Below the pieces are notes generated by a model. The model ran no database searches. It worked only from the letters and a program-made list of their open reading frames with translations, and was not told the DNA's origin. From Cunninghamia lanceolata (lineage: Eukaryota; Streptophyta; Pinopsida; Cupressales; Cupressaceae), in contig BSBN01000037.1 of the NCBI GenBank assembly GCA_027924645.1, positions 2,728,001-2,792,000 of the forward strand: a stretch of DNA of 64,000 nucleotides, given 5' to 3'. A program made the position numbers and the translations under genes. This document shows positions 11,388 through 23,397 of this stretch, piece by piece (positions within the stretch are counted from its first letter, which is position 1; the number at the start of each line of letters is the position of its first letter).

Positions 11388-11392
11388 CAAAC
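11388..11392. repeat. Target site duplication CAAAC, right
   Basis: It repeats 2032-2036 exactly. The family R sequence resumes at AATAGCACCAAGATCATAAG, as in copy 3 (AATAGCACTGAGATCATAAG). Confidence 0.95.
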
Positions 11393-12154
11393 AATAGCAC
11401 CAAGATCATAAGTCACACTCATTTTTAAGTTAGTACATTTAATGGAAATTTAAACCAAGTTGCATGGTTAATGTCATTCCATGGATGATATATTTGAATT
11501 ATTATATTGAATTATATAAATATCATATATTATATATAATATTTACACAATTATATAATATGATGATAGAATTATAGTATATAATTATGTCCAGAGGCAT
11601 TCTACAGTTGCAGCGAGGTGGAGATGAGAGTCCTCGTAACAAAAAAATCAAAAAAATGTTTACTATATATTTAGAATTTGTTAATTAGAAGATGTTAAAG
11701 AAGCTAAGAATTTAAAATAATTTTTCTAGTTATATTATAAATCCAGTATAAATAATAAATCTGATTATTATCTAGATTTATTATATTCTCTTAGATAAAT
11801 CTCTTCTAATTACAGATCTATGACATATTATAATATATATAATGAGATAGATATATAATTTCTAGAAATATTATATATATATAAGATTTATTATATGATA
11901 TTATATACTTGCTTATAATATTTACGTTAATTAATTACAAGATTCATTTCATTCACCATATCTTTGGGATGAAGGAATTTTTTTATAGAAAAAAAAATCA
12001 AATGATTATCTATATACTGAAGTAAATTTATAGGTTTGTTTATGCATAACTTTTATTTTTTTGAATATGTTTTTTATTTGTGTGTAAACTATTTTTTATC
12101 ATCTAAAAGTTACTAATTGAATATGTTTTTTTATTTGTGTGTAAACTATTTGTT

Positions 12155-14097
12155 TTGATTAAGGGTAATCGCTTTTAATCGGAGCTCAGAACCTATGGGT
12201 TTTTGAAAGGGCCCAAACCCTTGTATAGCAGTCAGACATGCATAAAAACAACACAAATAAAGAAGCAGGCCCTAGGCCAAGAGGAACAACAAAACTTACA
12301 CCAAAGAACAACAACCAGCTACGAACCAGCAACACTCCCCTAACAATAGGGTGAGAAGAACCTGACTAGGACAAAGCCCAGGAATAGAGAAAAACACTCC
12401 TCTCAGGGTGGCTTAAAGCCAAACTTCATCAAGCAGCTCTCAACAACAACCTTGTCCTTTGGAATGGTTCATTGTCTTTTGGGAGAGGCATCAAAGCCCA
12501 CCAACTTCCCTTCTCGAAGCTCTTGAGCGCTAGGAACCTCGTTAAAAGGAGTACAACTTGTAGGTGTTTCTGTGATATTTTCATTGTTTGAAGATGAGCT
12601 ACGAAGAGCCACAGTCATCTTACAACTCTTTTCGACCACTAAGGTCTCGTTTAATAGATGGCTATCATGCCTCTCATGCATTTCCAAAGAATTGGTAGCC
12701 TCTTCAGTGGGAGGGGAGGTTCCTGCTGAATATTATTATTGGACTTCCATCCTTTACTAGATCTACACACAACCGAAGCATGGCCAGTTCTATAGTAGTT
12801 GTGGCACATCCCTTGAGATTCCTCATAACATATATGTTGCTTCCGAAAACCAAGCTTAGAAAGAGTAATAGAAGAAGGGAGAGCTTTGTCAACAACAATG
12901 TTAACATAAAATCTTGCAAAATAAAATTGTTTCCTATATGTAGTCACCTCGTCAGCAATAATGAAGTTACCCAAGGAACTAGCAATAGTAGTCCAAACTT
13001 CCCCATCCCAATATTTTAAAGGTAAACAGGGGAGCATGACCCAAACTAGAACACTATCAATGTGAACTTTCTTGAGGTCTAAGCCAGTCTCCCAATTCTT
13101 GAGGAAAAGAAAGGATCTACCAAAGAACCAGGGACCCCCCTTCTAGATCTGAAAAATATCTTCCAGAAGTGAGAAAGAAAAGAGGAAGAATCCCTTCCTC
13201 ATCACCATAATCTCCACATAGTCTTTCAATCTCCATTTCCTTTTAGCCCAATTTTTTATGTTGTCTACATTGGGTCTATTACCCATAATTTTCACCACCA
13301 AGGCATTATTCCATAATGAGGGGGATCTTTCCATCACTGAATCAGGGATGAAGATCTTCCAATCTTGACCTTGAATACTAGAGTTTTTAGGAAAGAAGGG
13401 TTTAGGGGATATGTGCCAAGGTCCTCTAGCTTAGATAGTTCAGGATGTTGAACAATAGTGAGAAAGGCAAGGAACCCAACTCCTTGGGTCGGCATCAGCC
13501 CTAGCCCCACAACTGCTTCCAAAGAACCTGCAGACGAATGCCCTCCTGAATAGCCATCAACCTAGGACTCCAAAGTTGGATCAACAATTTCAACCATGGG
13601 AAAGAAAAGGCACCCTTGAGGCCCTTGGCTCAGGGGCTTTCTGGCCCAAAACCTCATTTACAAGCTTCCACTAAACAAAAGGGGCAAGACAAGCAATAGG
13701 GAAGATTGCCTGTTAACATCAGATCCATGAGGGGAGGAGAGAAAGCCTCTCCTCAATACCTTGCTGAGATCACCCTCCCCAACAATATTTTGGCCATAGG
13801 ACATTGATCGAGCATGAGCTACCGAGCTATTGAACTCTGGGCATCCAACCAGAGCTCCAATAAGTGTACGTCGTCATCCTCCTTAGATGGGATGTCCCAA
13901 ATGGTGTCTACACCTCCATCTTCCTCATCGCTTCTTGCTCCATCATCATCATCATCTTCTCCATTGGCTCCTTCTATGTTGCTCCCACCCTAGTTTGATA
14001 CTCATCCACACTCGCTCTGGTTAGGGTTCCGCTCGCGCCTGTTTCCGCCAGCACTCCTCATTTTTTGATTATTTTGTTGAGGTAGTGGATCTACTTC
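12155..14097 (-). mobile_element. LINE-A copy 2: ORF1-only LINE derivative
   Basis: The insertion is bounded by an 18-bp duplication, GTGTGTAAACTATTTGTT at 12137-12154 and GTGTGTAAACTATTCGTT at 14098-14115. On the minus strand it has a leader, an ORF1-like region and a 3' end with GGGTTTGGGCCCTTTCAAAA, finishing TTAATCAA. Both ends appear complete in about 1.94 kb, yet no endonuclease or reverse transcriptase region is present. It is therefore a non-autonomous LINE form. Copies with the same structure occur at 1-204 (partial) and 35101-37046, so the insertion predates family R duplication. Confidence 0.85.
12440..14030 (-). pseudogene. LINE ORF1 (DUF4283-like plus zinc knuckle), decayed
   Basis: The minus-strand frames hold the features of plant L1 ORF1. 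An acidic N-terminus (GEDDDDDGARSDEED) lies near 13900-13970. A DUF4283-like block includes GNRPNVDNIKNW and FFLFSF near 13160-13300. Next comes LPLKYWDGEVW, then ASSLGNFIIADE, and last a knuckle CHNYYRTGHASVVC near 12760-12830, where the second Cys is Tyr. Several frameshifts and stops break it. ORF1 proteins bind LINE RNA; this copy cannot make a full protein. The paralogue in copy 3 is broken in similar ways. Confidence 0.8.
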
Positions 14098-15532
14098 GTG
14101 TGTAAACTATTCGTTATTATCATCTAAAAGTTACTAATTAACCATCACTAATTAACATTCCTCCTTATTTGATATATGTTGCTTAAATCCCTTAAATTAA
14201 TTTTGAAAAATGAATTTAGAAGCTAAAAATAATTATCTAAAACCAATTATTTATTTTGAATTAAAAATATATAAAATATATTATTAAATATTTTATTTAT
14301 TAAGTTAAAGAATATGCAGAATTCTATTTAGAATATTAATTTATTTATTTTAAGCAACTCTAAATTTAAGAAAAAGATTTGAGAAGGATTGAGATTTATT
14401 TTTATAATTTGTTTAGAATATTAAATTATTGATTTCTTGATTTATGTTTTGCTCATTCCTAAATTAAACAAAGACTCTTCTTTACTTGCAATATTGATAA
14501 AGCCTTGGAAAAGGTCTCTTCAGCATCATCACAGAATGGCATGTATATTCGTTTTATACCCCAAGTCATGCAAGTAATTTTAAGATGAAATCAAATCATT
14601 AAAGTTAATGCAAACTCAAATTTCTAAATCAAGTGAATTAATTACAACCATTCGCTTCTTCATCCAAAAACCTATAAATTTAGGTCTCCTTTCACAAATG
14701 AGGAAGGAGAAAAATCTAAACTTAAGTTTCTAAATCAAGTGAATTAATTACAACTATTCACTTCTTCACTCAAAAACCTACCTTTCCTTTGACAAATGAG
14801 GAAGAAAAAATCCACTTGTCCTTTCAATTGGAGGTTAGAGTTTATTTTCAATTATTATGTTTTTTATTCTTTGTTTAAATTTTTTTGAAATAATAATTTT
14901 ATAAGTCTTAATTATAGTGCATAATTTTTATATTGGTTTTAATATTTAAGCATTTTGGTAAAAGCCATGACTCTTGGATATTATTATTTGACAACTATTT
15001 TTGAAAAGAGACTTATGAAGATTTAGGAGTTACAAAGAGGAAATATGAAAAGTTTTCATAACATTCAAAGTGAGATTATTTATTTCTTTTATTTACTTTT
15101 ATAATTTTTAAAAAGGGAGACTTGCATGCATTTGGGTATTCTTATTTTTTCTTGGAAATCTTTTTGAGAAGAAAGAAGAGCTAGTTTCTCTTCCATACCG
15201 GATGCTTTAGGATTTTTCACATTTGAGAAGGAAGCTTCTTATGACTTTATGAGTGCATTCTTCATCTTATGTTATATTGTTATCCTCAAATTTAGCTGCG
15301 CTTAATTTGTAGGATGACCCCTACGAAACTTGTCTGTTTCATACCCTACAACTCTAAGCATGCAAAACAAGGTGAATCGCATTTGCCCTCGTGCATGGTC
15401 TCCTAGATCCGGAGAATCCATTCGAGTATTGTCTCATTTCAGTTTCTCGAGGTTTGCAAAAATAATTGAAATGACAAACATGTCAAATTGCAAGTTTGAT
15501 GTTTTCCGGGAGTTAGAAAAATTTTCATTAAC

Positions 15533-15660
15533 ATGCACGAGTGGCAAATTTCACCGCCAATGCATATCGATTTTCTTGTCTTATGCAACAGCGGCAAAAA
15601 ATGTTGCCGATGCATGTTAGGCCTGTTAAGTTGCAGGGGCGGCAAAAAATACCACCCAAG
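15533..15660. repeat. GC-rich hairpin motifs 1-3, family R copy 2
   Basis: Three spaced imperfect palindromes with the pattern GCA..GGCGGC-AAATTT-GCCGCC..TGC lie at about 15533-15565, 15584-15616 and 15631-15660. Each has GC-rich arms and an A/T loop in otherwise AT-rich sequence. Arms are partly decayed (for example GGCAAATTTCACCGCC). Confidence 0.75.
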
Positions 15661-16212
15661 CGACTTTTAGTTAACATGATGTGTAATTAATGCACATCAA
15701 GTTATTGTGTTATGTCGATTTAGTTGGTTTTAAGGGCTTTATTTTTATTATTTATTTTCCCCCTTACCTTTGTGAATGCCCTACGCCCTTGTAGAGTCTT
15801 TGTGATTGCTGAGCATACGTCATTAAACAGATTCGACTGGTGATTTGTGCTAGGTTTTTGTCATTTTTCATATCCATCGCCGTCGGGTTTTCCTTTTTTT
15901 TCCTGGGTTTATTTTTAACACTAGGGTTTCATTGTTCCTTTGTTTATTATATGTTGTCACTTGTATTTATTTGTGTTTCTTTGTAACTCCTTTAAAACCC
16001 TAGTTTTTTACTTTTCTTCGTTAAGAGTGTTGTCCCTTTTTGATAGTGTAAGTGTTTCAACGATTTTCACCGTCATGTGCTTGTCTTCTAAAAACCAATT
16101 AATCGACACTTCCTGCTGGTCGGTTTAAACTTCATTTCGCTTTCCTCCTTGTCATAAGTGACAATATTCATTGCTTTTACATCAGTAAGTGTGAAGGTCT
16201 TGTTTTCGATTT

Positions 16213-16630
16213 AACGTCGGTGAAAATTGCCGACTTTACACTAAGTTTGTGTTTACCCTAAGTTTTCTATCCATGTGCATGGGCGGCAAATTTCACCACC
16301 GATGTGTGACATAAAGTTTTACCCAATATGCATGAGCGGCAAAATTTTCCACCCATGTTAAAGACTTACCTATTATTATTATGTATGAGCCGTGTTTTTC
16401 ACCGCCTATACATAATGTCATAGATACAATGCTAAGTATAATATGCAAAAGCGGAGTTATTCGCCGCTCCTCCATACTTGCAAAATTTTACCCTCATTTA
16501 GAGGTGTCAAAATTCATCGCTCCTTCAAAACTTGCAGTTTTTCCCAAATGTACGAGCGATAGAATTCACCACCCTTGCACAAAAGTAATCTACTCTGCAT
16601 GCAGAGGCGGCAATTTTCGCCGCCCTTACA
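16213..16630. repeat. GC-rich hairpin motifs 4-11, family R copy 2
   Basis: Eight more motifs of the same pattern lie at about 16213, 16276, 16328, 16384, 16444, 16499, 16551 and 16600, each about 25-30 bp and spaced 50-60 bp. The best preserved is GGCGGCAATTTTCGCCGCC near 16603. They occupy the leader that ends about 250 bp before the family R ORF. All have counterparts in copy 3. Confidence 0.75.
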
Positions 16631-16877
16631 TCACTCACCTGAATTTCTCTAACTCTGGGAAAAATTTTCCTCTTGTCAACCATTGCCTTCTTTCACTCTG
16701 TTTCTCGCCTCTATTGCTCTCTAGCCCGGCTAAGCTCATGTTCTTGAACATAATCTTCATCATTGCATTTCCCTATTTGCATATTTTCCTAACATTTCAA
16801 AATCATGAATCTTGTGTTGCAATTTCTTCTGCACATTTTTTGAGGTCTATCTTTCGACAAAGACACTTGTGATTCAG

Positions 16878-18180
16878 ATGACTGATCCGTCACCAAGGAA
16901 GACAAAAGTCATGAAGTATAAGTATCAGGGAGTGTTTCCTGTAACATCTATGACATCTAATGTGGATGAGATCAGAGACACTGAGATTGGTCATGTGGAC
17001 ATGGTTGAGTTTGTGGAGAGAACGAAACAACAACCTCTCATTCACTTTATGAAATAAATTGTTATAGAGAGCAACATTCACTCGGTGGTTGCTTTCCCGG
17101 TTGTTGCACATAATCCTGAGTTTGTACTTTAAGTGGCAGCACACTACAACAAGGATAATAGGAGCATCACTGATGCCAACGGGAATGTGATTATAAGATT
17201 AGATCCAGAGTTCTTAGACAAAGTCTTCATGTGCCCTAGCCTTGACACCTGTGCAGAGATTGATTCTGATTATTCTCAGAAAGAATATGATAAGGATCCT
17301 GAGGCAGCAAAGAAGATAATCAATGCCAAATGGTTGAAGTCTGCAAGGCCAAATCTCTCGAGATGGCCTAAAATATTTCCTAGGAGTGATTTCATTAAAG
17401 AAATCAATGATTTGATTACTCTTCTCAGCAGAGTAAGGGGATTTTCTACATCTTCCACTTTTCATGAGTGGATGTACCTCTACATCAGGGTAATATTGAA
17501 GGGAAACCAAAAGATATTTTGGGGTGAATAGATCAGCAATGCCATCCATCAGTAGCTTACTAAGGTGTCCCTTACTTCCAAGTTCTATATGACATCTTAT
17601 CTTGTTTATGTTGCTACATCCATGAGCATTTTTCTAGGTCTATCATCAGAGGGAGATCGGAGGGTGGTTCTAGTGTATCAATATTATCCTCAATTGACTC
17701 TTAAGGGAGCTATTCATCATTCCAGGAGGGTGAATGATGCTTTCTTTGTTGTTTTCATGTGTTTGTTTGATCTTCAATTAGAACAAAAGAGAGTTTTTTA
17801 TGAAGCTTGGGTAGTAATTAATAGATTTGGTTGTTTGTATCTGCAATTTCCCACTTTCACTTATCTAAGAGTTGGGTATTTCCAAGGTTATCCCTATATG
17901 TTACCAAGGTATCCAAGTGACAAGATTGTGTTAATGGAATTATGTCGACAGATCATTGTTGTGCATAATAAAAAAATGGAGCTGAAGAAACCTGGTTTCA
18001 AGTTCCCGATTTAGATTGGCATGTATTTCATCCATATTTCTACTAAGGCTAAGGCCATTGAATCTGAAATGTAACTTTTTACTATGAAGCATTTCAAGAG
18101 AAGAGCTAACTTTGATTACATAAGAGTTAATCAGGATAACAAATTTCTTAGTTGCATATCATAATAAATTTGTATTTAAG
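16878..18180 (+). pseudogene. Family R ORF, copy 2 (unclassified retroelement protein, truncated)
   Basis: One reading frame runs from ATG 16878 to about 18150 without a frameshift but with nonsense codons at 17055, about 17128, 17529, 17553 and 18012. Landmarks are VDEIRDTEIGHVDMVEF, DANGNVIIRLDPEFLDKV, NLSRWPKIFPRSDF, SKFYMTSYLVYV, YYPQLT, RRVNDAFF and LQFPTFTYLRVGYFQG. I recall similar hypothetical proteins as abundant in conifer genomes but cannot name a domain. Its position after a long leader suggests a Gag-like first ORF. The stops at 17529 and 17553 are CAG in copy 3. Homology to copy 3 ends near 18150, where the rest is lost. Confidence 0.65.
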
Positions 18181-18555
18181 GCACTTTTGTGTATTAGTTG
18201 ATCAAGTAGGGCACAATTTGGGTGGTCTATTGATCAACCACATCCATTGATCTTGGAATGGATGCATCACAACCATTGATTACTATTAGCACCTAATGGT
18301 AAAACGGAGATGCTTGGAGCAATAGATGAAGGATACTTGGAACATTCTATTCAATTGTGATGGATTGATCAATCAAATAGTAAGTCTTTTTATGGTCCAC
18401 CTATGACCCACAACCATTGATCTAATAGGACTATGTATCTAGGTTGTTGATCAAACATAAATCTCAAATCATTAAGCCAATAGGACAAGGTCTATCAGAT
18501 AAGGTTGTCTACTTGCCCCCTCCCTCTTTGTTATTTCCTTAGAAGCTCTTTAGTA
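18165..18555. other. Spacer between family R copy 2 and LINE ORF2 remnant
   Basis: No ORF or known repeat was recognised. ACCATTGAT/TTGATCAA-type words recur several times (near 18200-18290 and 18365-18460), suggesting an old degenerate repeat. Confidence 0.5.
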
Positions 18556-18559
18556 TATA

Positions 18560-20890
18560 ATTGGAGCTAATTAAGTTTGTCCCCCTATTAAGGGTCTTGT
18601 TCTTCCAAATAGCTATGAATTGATAAACACATATAGTCTGTTGATGACATTTCCCTATTTCTAGTTCTTAAAAAGGATAATTTTGAAAATTTAATGAAGA
18701 GGCTAGATGTGTACTTCTTAGTTACTAGATCTAAAATCTCCTCTGATAAATTTGGGTTGGAATATGTAACATCCTAACTAGTTTCTATCTTGGAGTGGGG
18801 CGAACCTAATAAAACTATGAAATATCTAGGTATACTATTCATAATTGAGCCCTCTCTCAAAGAAATAAGGAATGGCTATTCCAAAAGATTGAAGATAGGA
18901 ATACTAAGTGGTAGAGCCACTTGCTTTCTCTTGCTAGCAGAGCCTAGGTGTGCCAAAAAGTCCTTTCCTCCTTTAACATCTATTATTCCTCTATGTGGTT
19001 ATTTGGAAGTGCACACATTGAAAAAATTCTAAAACTAGTCAAGGACTTTTTGTGGTCAAATGGGAAGGGTTGCAAAAAGAGACAAGTTGTCAAGTGGAAT
19101 TGTTGTTGTTGAACCAAGAAATTAGGTGGTTTGGGACTACAAGATCTTAAAATATAGTGTATTTCCCTTACTAAAAAGTGGATGTTAAAATCCCTTGAAG
19201 GTTTAGAACTCTAGAAAATTTTAATTAGAAATAGTATCAATTTGGCCACTCCTAAAAATAATTAGTGGAAAGGTATACACACTCATGACATTACGTTTCG
19301 TAATTTATTTTTTAGGTCTAAGGGATCTTTAGTCTTTTGTAGTATTTTTAGAGCTTAGGAGTATGTAAAGCACTTATTTGTTGGTCATGAAGCCTTTTCT
19401 ATAAATTAGTGTACTTTTGTTAGCTATAGGTCCATTTATTGGAAACTTGCAGTGAATAACATGCCTTTAGCCCTAACTAGAAGTTGTTTGGCTAAGGGTT
19501 ACGATGCTAAAGATATCTTTAATGGTGGTAATGTTCATAATTTTTTGGGTTTATATATAGGATAAACTCCATATTCTTGACTCTTAGAAAAAAACTCCTT
19601 ATATTTTGAAAAAAAGGATCTATATGCAGTTAATTTTCTTGTGCAACTTAAATTAAATATTAAAATCTTATGCAATATTAAATGGAAGAATGATACTCCT
19701 TTGTTTTTAGAAAAAAATGGAGATATTTACAAAATGTTGATGATACTCATGAGTTTATTGATACACTTAACTTGTTGTGGAATTTTTCCCTATCCAATAA
19801 AGATTCATCTTCCATTCTAGGTCATATTTGGTCTAATTGGTTGGAACCTAAAAGGTCATACTTTATGTGGCTCTTGATTTTGAAAAAAATTGTTGTTAGT
19901 ATTGTATTGTTCTTAAATATGCAAGAGTCGGTCTAGATGTTTGTCCTCTCTGCAACTGTGAAGTGTCTATTGTTCATCTTTTATTTGAATGCAAGTTTGC
20001 TAGTGATGTTTGGTTTATGTTTTTGGGTAGCAAGGATGTGTGGAATAACAAGAATGGTAGTGCATGGTGTGAAATTTTGTTTGGCTTTGTAAAATATTTG
20101 ACAAAGAACTTAATTAGTTATGGCTTAATCTTTCTACAAAAAAATTATGGTGCCTTTGGAGAGCTAACAATAATGAAGTTTTTCAAGGTAAGAGAATGTT
20201 CCTTATGGACTCTTGTAGTGAGTTCACCTTCTCTTCCATAATTTTATAGGTTACTCTTACATTGAAGATTTCCAAAAGAAAATTCTACAAGTTGTTGGAC
20301 CATGGTAAAGTAATCTTATATAAAATAGATATTACACATGTTGAATGGTGGCTTGACATAATTAGAAATAGTGGCTAGCTAGACGAAGAAAGAAGTGACA
20401 ATGAATATGAAGATCTAAAGGATGTTCAACCTTCTTATGATGTTGATAAAATTGTTCTCATTATAGATATGCTTGGCAATATTTGTGTTAGTTTCCAACC
20501 CACAGCCACTCAAAGATGTCAATCTTGTTGTTGATAGGTTTCAATAGGCTCCACAGTCACTCTAGGCTATTGTTATTGTTCCTTTACTTTCAAATTTTTG
20601 ATGTTGTAGAAATCAAGGAAGATCTTGAGTATATGTGAAAATGGCTCATGAAATGTTGTTTTTGGTAAGCATGTATTAAGGCATGGTACATGCATATTAA
20701 TAATGTCATAGTAACTTTTGTAAACTATAAGATCACCCTAGACACTAATATGTTTTGTAATATTTTAATCTAGGTGATATTATGTTTTTCTTTAGTACTC
20801 TTGTTTAATGGTTTGGTCCAACAAACTATGTTTAGCTATATAGGCTCATATTGTAACCTATTTTTTGTTGACTACTATATATTATTAAAA
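18560..20890 (+). pseudogene. LINE ORF2 remnant: end of reverse transcriptase plus zf-RVT
   Basis: Fragments in several plus frames match plant L1 ORF2. An RT palm piece VDDISLF lies near 18637. Next come MKYLGILF and SLKEI near 18820-18870, a core like KKLGGLGLQDLK near 19120, and a zinc-binding RT C-terminal domain CPLCNCEVSIVHLLFECKFA at about 19942-20000 followed by DVWFMF. Upstream endonuclease and most of RT are missing, and stops and shifts are frequent. The 3' part (to about 20890, TTGTTGACTACTATATATTA) looks like a LINE tail. The element is dead and 5'-truncated. Confidence 0.8.
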
Positions 20891-23019
20891 ACTTTCACCC
20901 TTGCATACCATGGTGGTACTAAGCATGCCACATCACATTACTACAACTAAGAAGATCATGTTATCCACAATCAAGTGGAGTAACATGGCCATGTATTGAA
21001 TGTGCAATATCAAACTATAGCAATCTAGTGGAGTATTTTTCATCACTTTTAGTATAAGTGGAATTTATGACTCTTTTCTCTATCTCGCTACTTCTTAGTT
21101 TTTAAAGACATCTAAAAATAATTGTTATTTGTGCCTATTTCACTTATATGGCAGAAACTACTCATTGCATATCTTTTCTCTATTTTGTAGGTTCTAGGAT
21201 GGAGTACTCATGTCAGGGACAAGAAGATAAGAAGATTTCAAAAAATAGTCCATTATTTTACATATTGGATGTCCTTTTCTATCTAAAATAAAAAATTACT
21301 TTTCACGCATGGCTAAGAATGATTATATTCTTTGAAATGCACACTCATGTTAGGATCCACATGCACATCAAAGTGAGAGAAAAATGTAATGGTGAAATTT
21401 ACATACCCATTCCATTTCTCATTTAGTTTTGTGCCCACCTTGGTGGAATATTTCTAATGCAATAATATATTAACATGTGGCATAAATTCTTGTATCAAGT
21501 TTAGCTCATGGACTGATCATTATACATACCTTATTCCACACATGTCCATACAGTCCTCATTTATTATACCCTATCCTCTTCCCATTTGCACTTATTCCCA
21601 TATATGTGTCAGCTACACATCATTTATTGCACCTGTGTTCACATATTTCCCCATACATTCACTCCCTACCTGAAGTTTTTCCATTTGACAATAAGGGTCA
21701 TTTCCAAGGCACTTGAGATCAATATTGAGGTTCTCAACATTGAATCCAAATTTAAATTCCCAAATTCTCCCCTTTCTTACTAATTGTTATGGGTCGACGT
21801 GACACATGTTCGTGTGACCTCCTTTTATGTGCTTGTATTTAAAGACATTCAATTTACAATTAATTCATACATTTGTTCAAGGAGAAATCATTAGTACACA
21901 CTTCAATTTGTAAAGGGACAAAAGAATCAAAATCTATATTAAAATCATATAGGGTATTTGCATGCTTGAGAATGTTGTCTTCGATTATTCATTTATAATT
22001 GTAAATCTGATTAAAAACAAGGGTTGACTAAGGGGAACATAACCCTTGTGACCCGACACGCTCCCCAAAGGTATTTTAAAAAAATCATTTATCCTTACAA
22101 GAATTTAGATACAAGATATCAAAGTGAAGTAATTTTACATAAATATACATTTTGTTAGGCCGATCTTGCAAGTTACAAGTTAATCCCAAAATAGAGATAA
22201 ATTCTACAAGACTCAAATTCAATTTTGAGGGGTTCATGGTTGATCTATAACAAATTCTGAGTATGCTTTGATACAAATGCATTCATTAGTCAAAGAGCAT
22301 TAAATTTGGTACATGTACAATTGAATTATGTGTCACATCAACATTAATTCTTTGTCATTGTTACCAAAGCTAAGTACCCTATCCATTTACATTTAATTTC
22401 TAAAAATCATTTTTCAATTTATCATATCCCAACTCCTTAATTAAATTTAAATTAATTGTACACTTAATCATTACATTTATTTAATTAACTTAGATTTATG
22501 TAAAAGAAGATTATAAATTCCCTTGTCACATATATTATTTATTTGCTACCATTTAAAGTTTTTTTTTTTTCTCTTAAAACTTTTCTATTTTTTATTTATG
22601 AATAAAAATATTTTCTAAATAAGTATATCTATTTACACAATTTCTTCTCAAGACCTAAATTTAATGATTATATGCTATTTTTAAACATTTTTAGGGTAAA
22701 ATGTAATCAAATTTTATAGAATTTTGAAGGTTTGTTATGTATAATCAGGGCCTAAATTTGACGGTTGAACCTACCTGTCAAGCAATTTTTTTGTGACAGT
22801 TATTCATTCAAAGTTGCAAAAAATCTTATATAAATTTTGATACTTTGTTCAAAATCTCTCCTTTCATGTGATAAATCTTCCTAAAATTTTAGTTGTATTT
22901 TAGGACAAAAATACTTAAATACAGTTATACAGCCATCAAATTTAAACCTTGTATATAATATATATCTAACTAAAGATTATATAAGAAGAAAAAAAATTGA
23001 GAAGTAGAGTTCCAAGATT
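20891..23019. other. Intergenic sequence upstream of the DCD gene
   Basis: AT-rich sequence with only short open frames. I recognised no gene, tRNA or clear transposon. Homopolymer A and T runs thicken from about 22560 toward the foldback at 23020. Confidence 0.5.
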
Positions 23020-23263
23020 ACATGTTGGGTGTACCAAAAGACTTTTTTTTTTTAATTTAAAAAAAAAAAAAATTATTTTAAAAGAAGAGAGGAACTTCAA
23101 GTCTTTCAAACGACATTTCTTCTCTTCTTTTAAAGGGAAAAACAAATCTTTAAAAAATTTAAAAGAAATGTCATTTGAAAAGTTTGAAGTCCTTCTCTTC
23201 TTTGAAAAAATATATCTTTAAATTTTTTTTTTAAAGAAATACTCTTAGTACACCTAACGTGTC
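23020..23263. mobile_element. Foldback/MITE-like element upstream of the DCD gene
   Basis: The ends are inverted repeats: ACATGTTGGGTGTACCAAAA at 23020 against the reverse complement of the right end, ACACGTTAGGTGTACTAAGA. The arms continue inward, since AAGAGAGGAACTTCAAGTCT near 23083 pairs with AGTTTGAAGTCCTTCTCTTC near 23180. Nearly the whole 244 bp can fold into one hairpin. I saw no transposase and no certain target duplication. It ends about 135 bp before the gene's start codon. Confidence 0.75.
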
Positions 23264-23280
23264 GGAAAAAAAAATCTTTC

Positions 23281-23297
23281 CTCATAAATAATATTTA
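23281..23297 (+). promoter_or_regulatory. Possible TATA box of the DCD gene
   Basis: CTCATAAATAATATTTAG lies about 110 bp upstream of the ATG at 23398, between the foldback and the coding region. The call is weak because the surroundings are AT-rich. Confidence 0.3.
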
Positions 23298-23397
23298 GCC
23301 GACTCTCAACTTTTGGAGGCGTTGCCTAATGGGAAGTAAGGTATATAGATGATAATAAAGGAAGTTCATGTATTATAGCTATCAGCTTGCGAACAAC

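Larger units (their letters stand above)
1513..15395 (+). repeat. Family R repeat unit, copy 2 (putative long LTR), interrupted by two insertions
   Basis: Segments 1513-2036, 11393-12154 and 14098-15395 together match 33812-38345 once insertions are removed, giving a unit of about 2.6 kb. Copies 2 and 3 begin at the same point, TGTTTGTAGACAC, with unrelated sequence to the left. That makes it a real element boundary. The unit begins TG, may end CA, and contains TATA-like sites near 1706 and 14668, so it could be an unusually long LTR. No matching second LTR closes the element inside the window, so the class is open. Confidence 0.55.
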
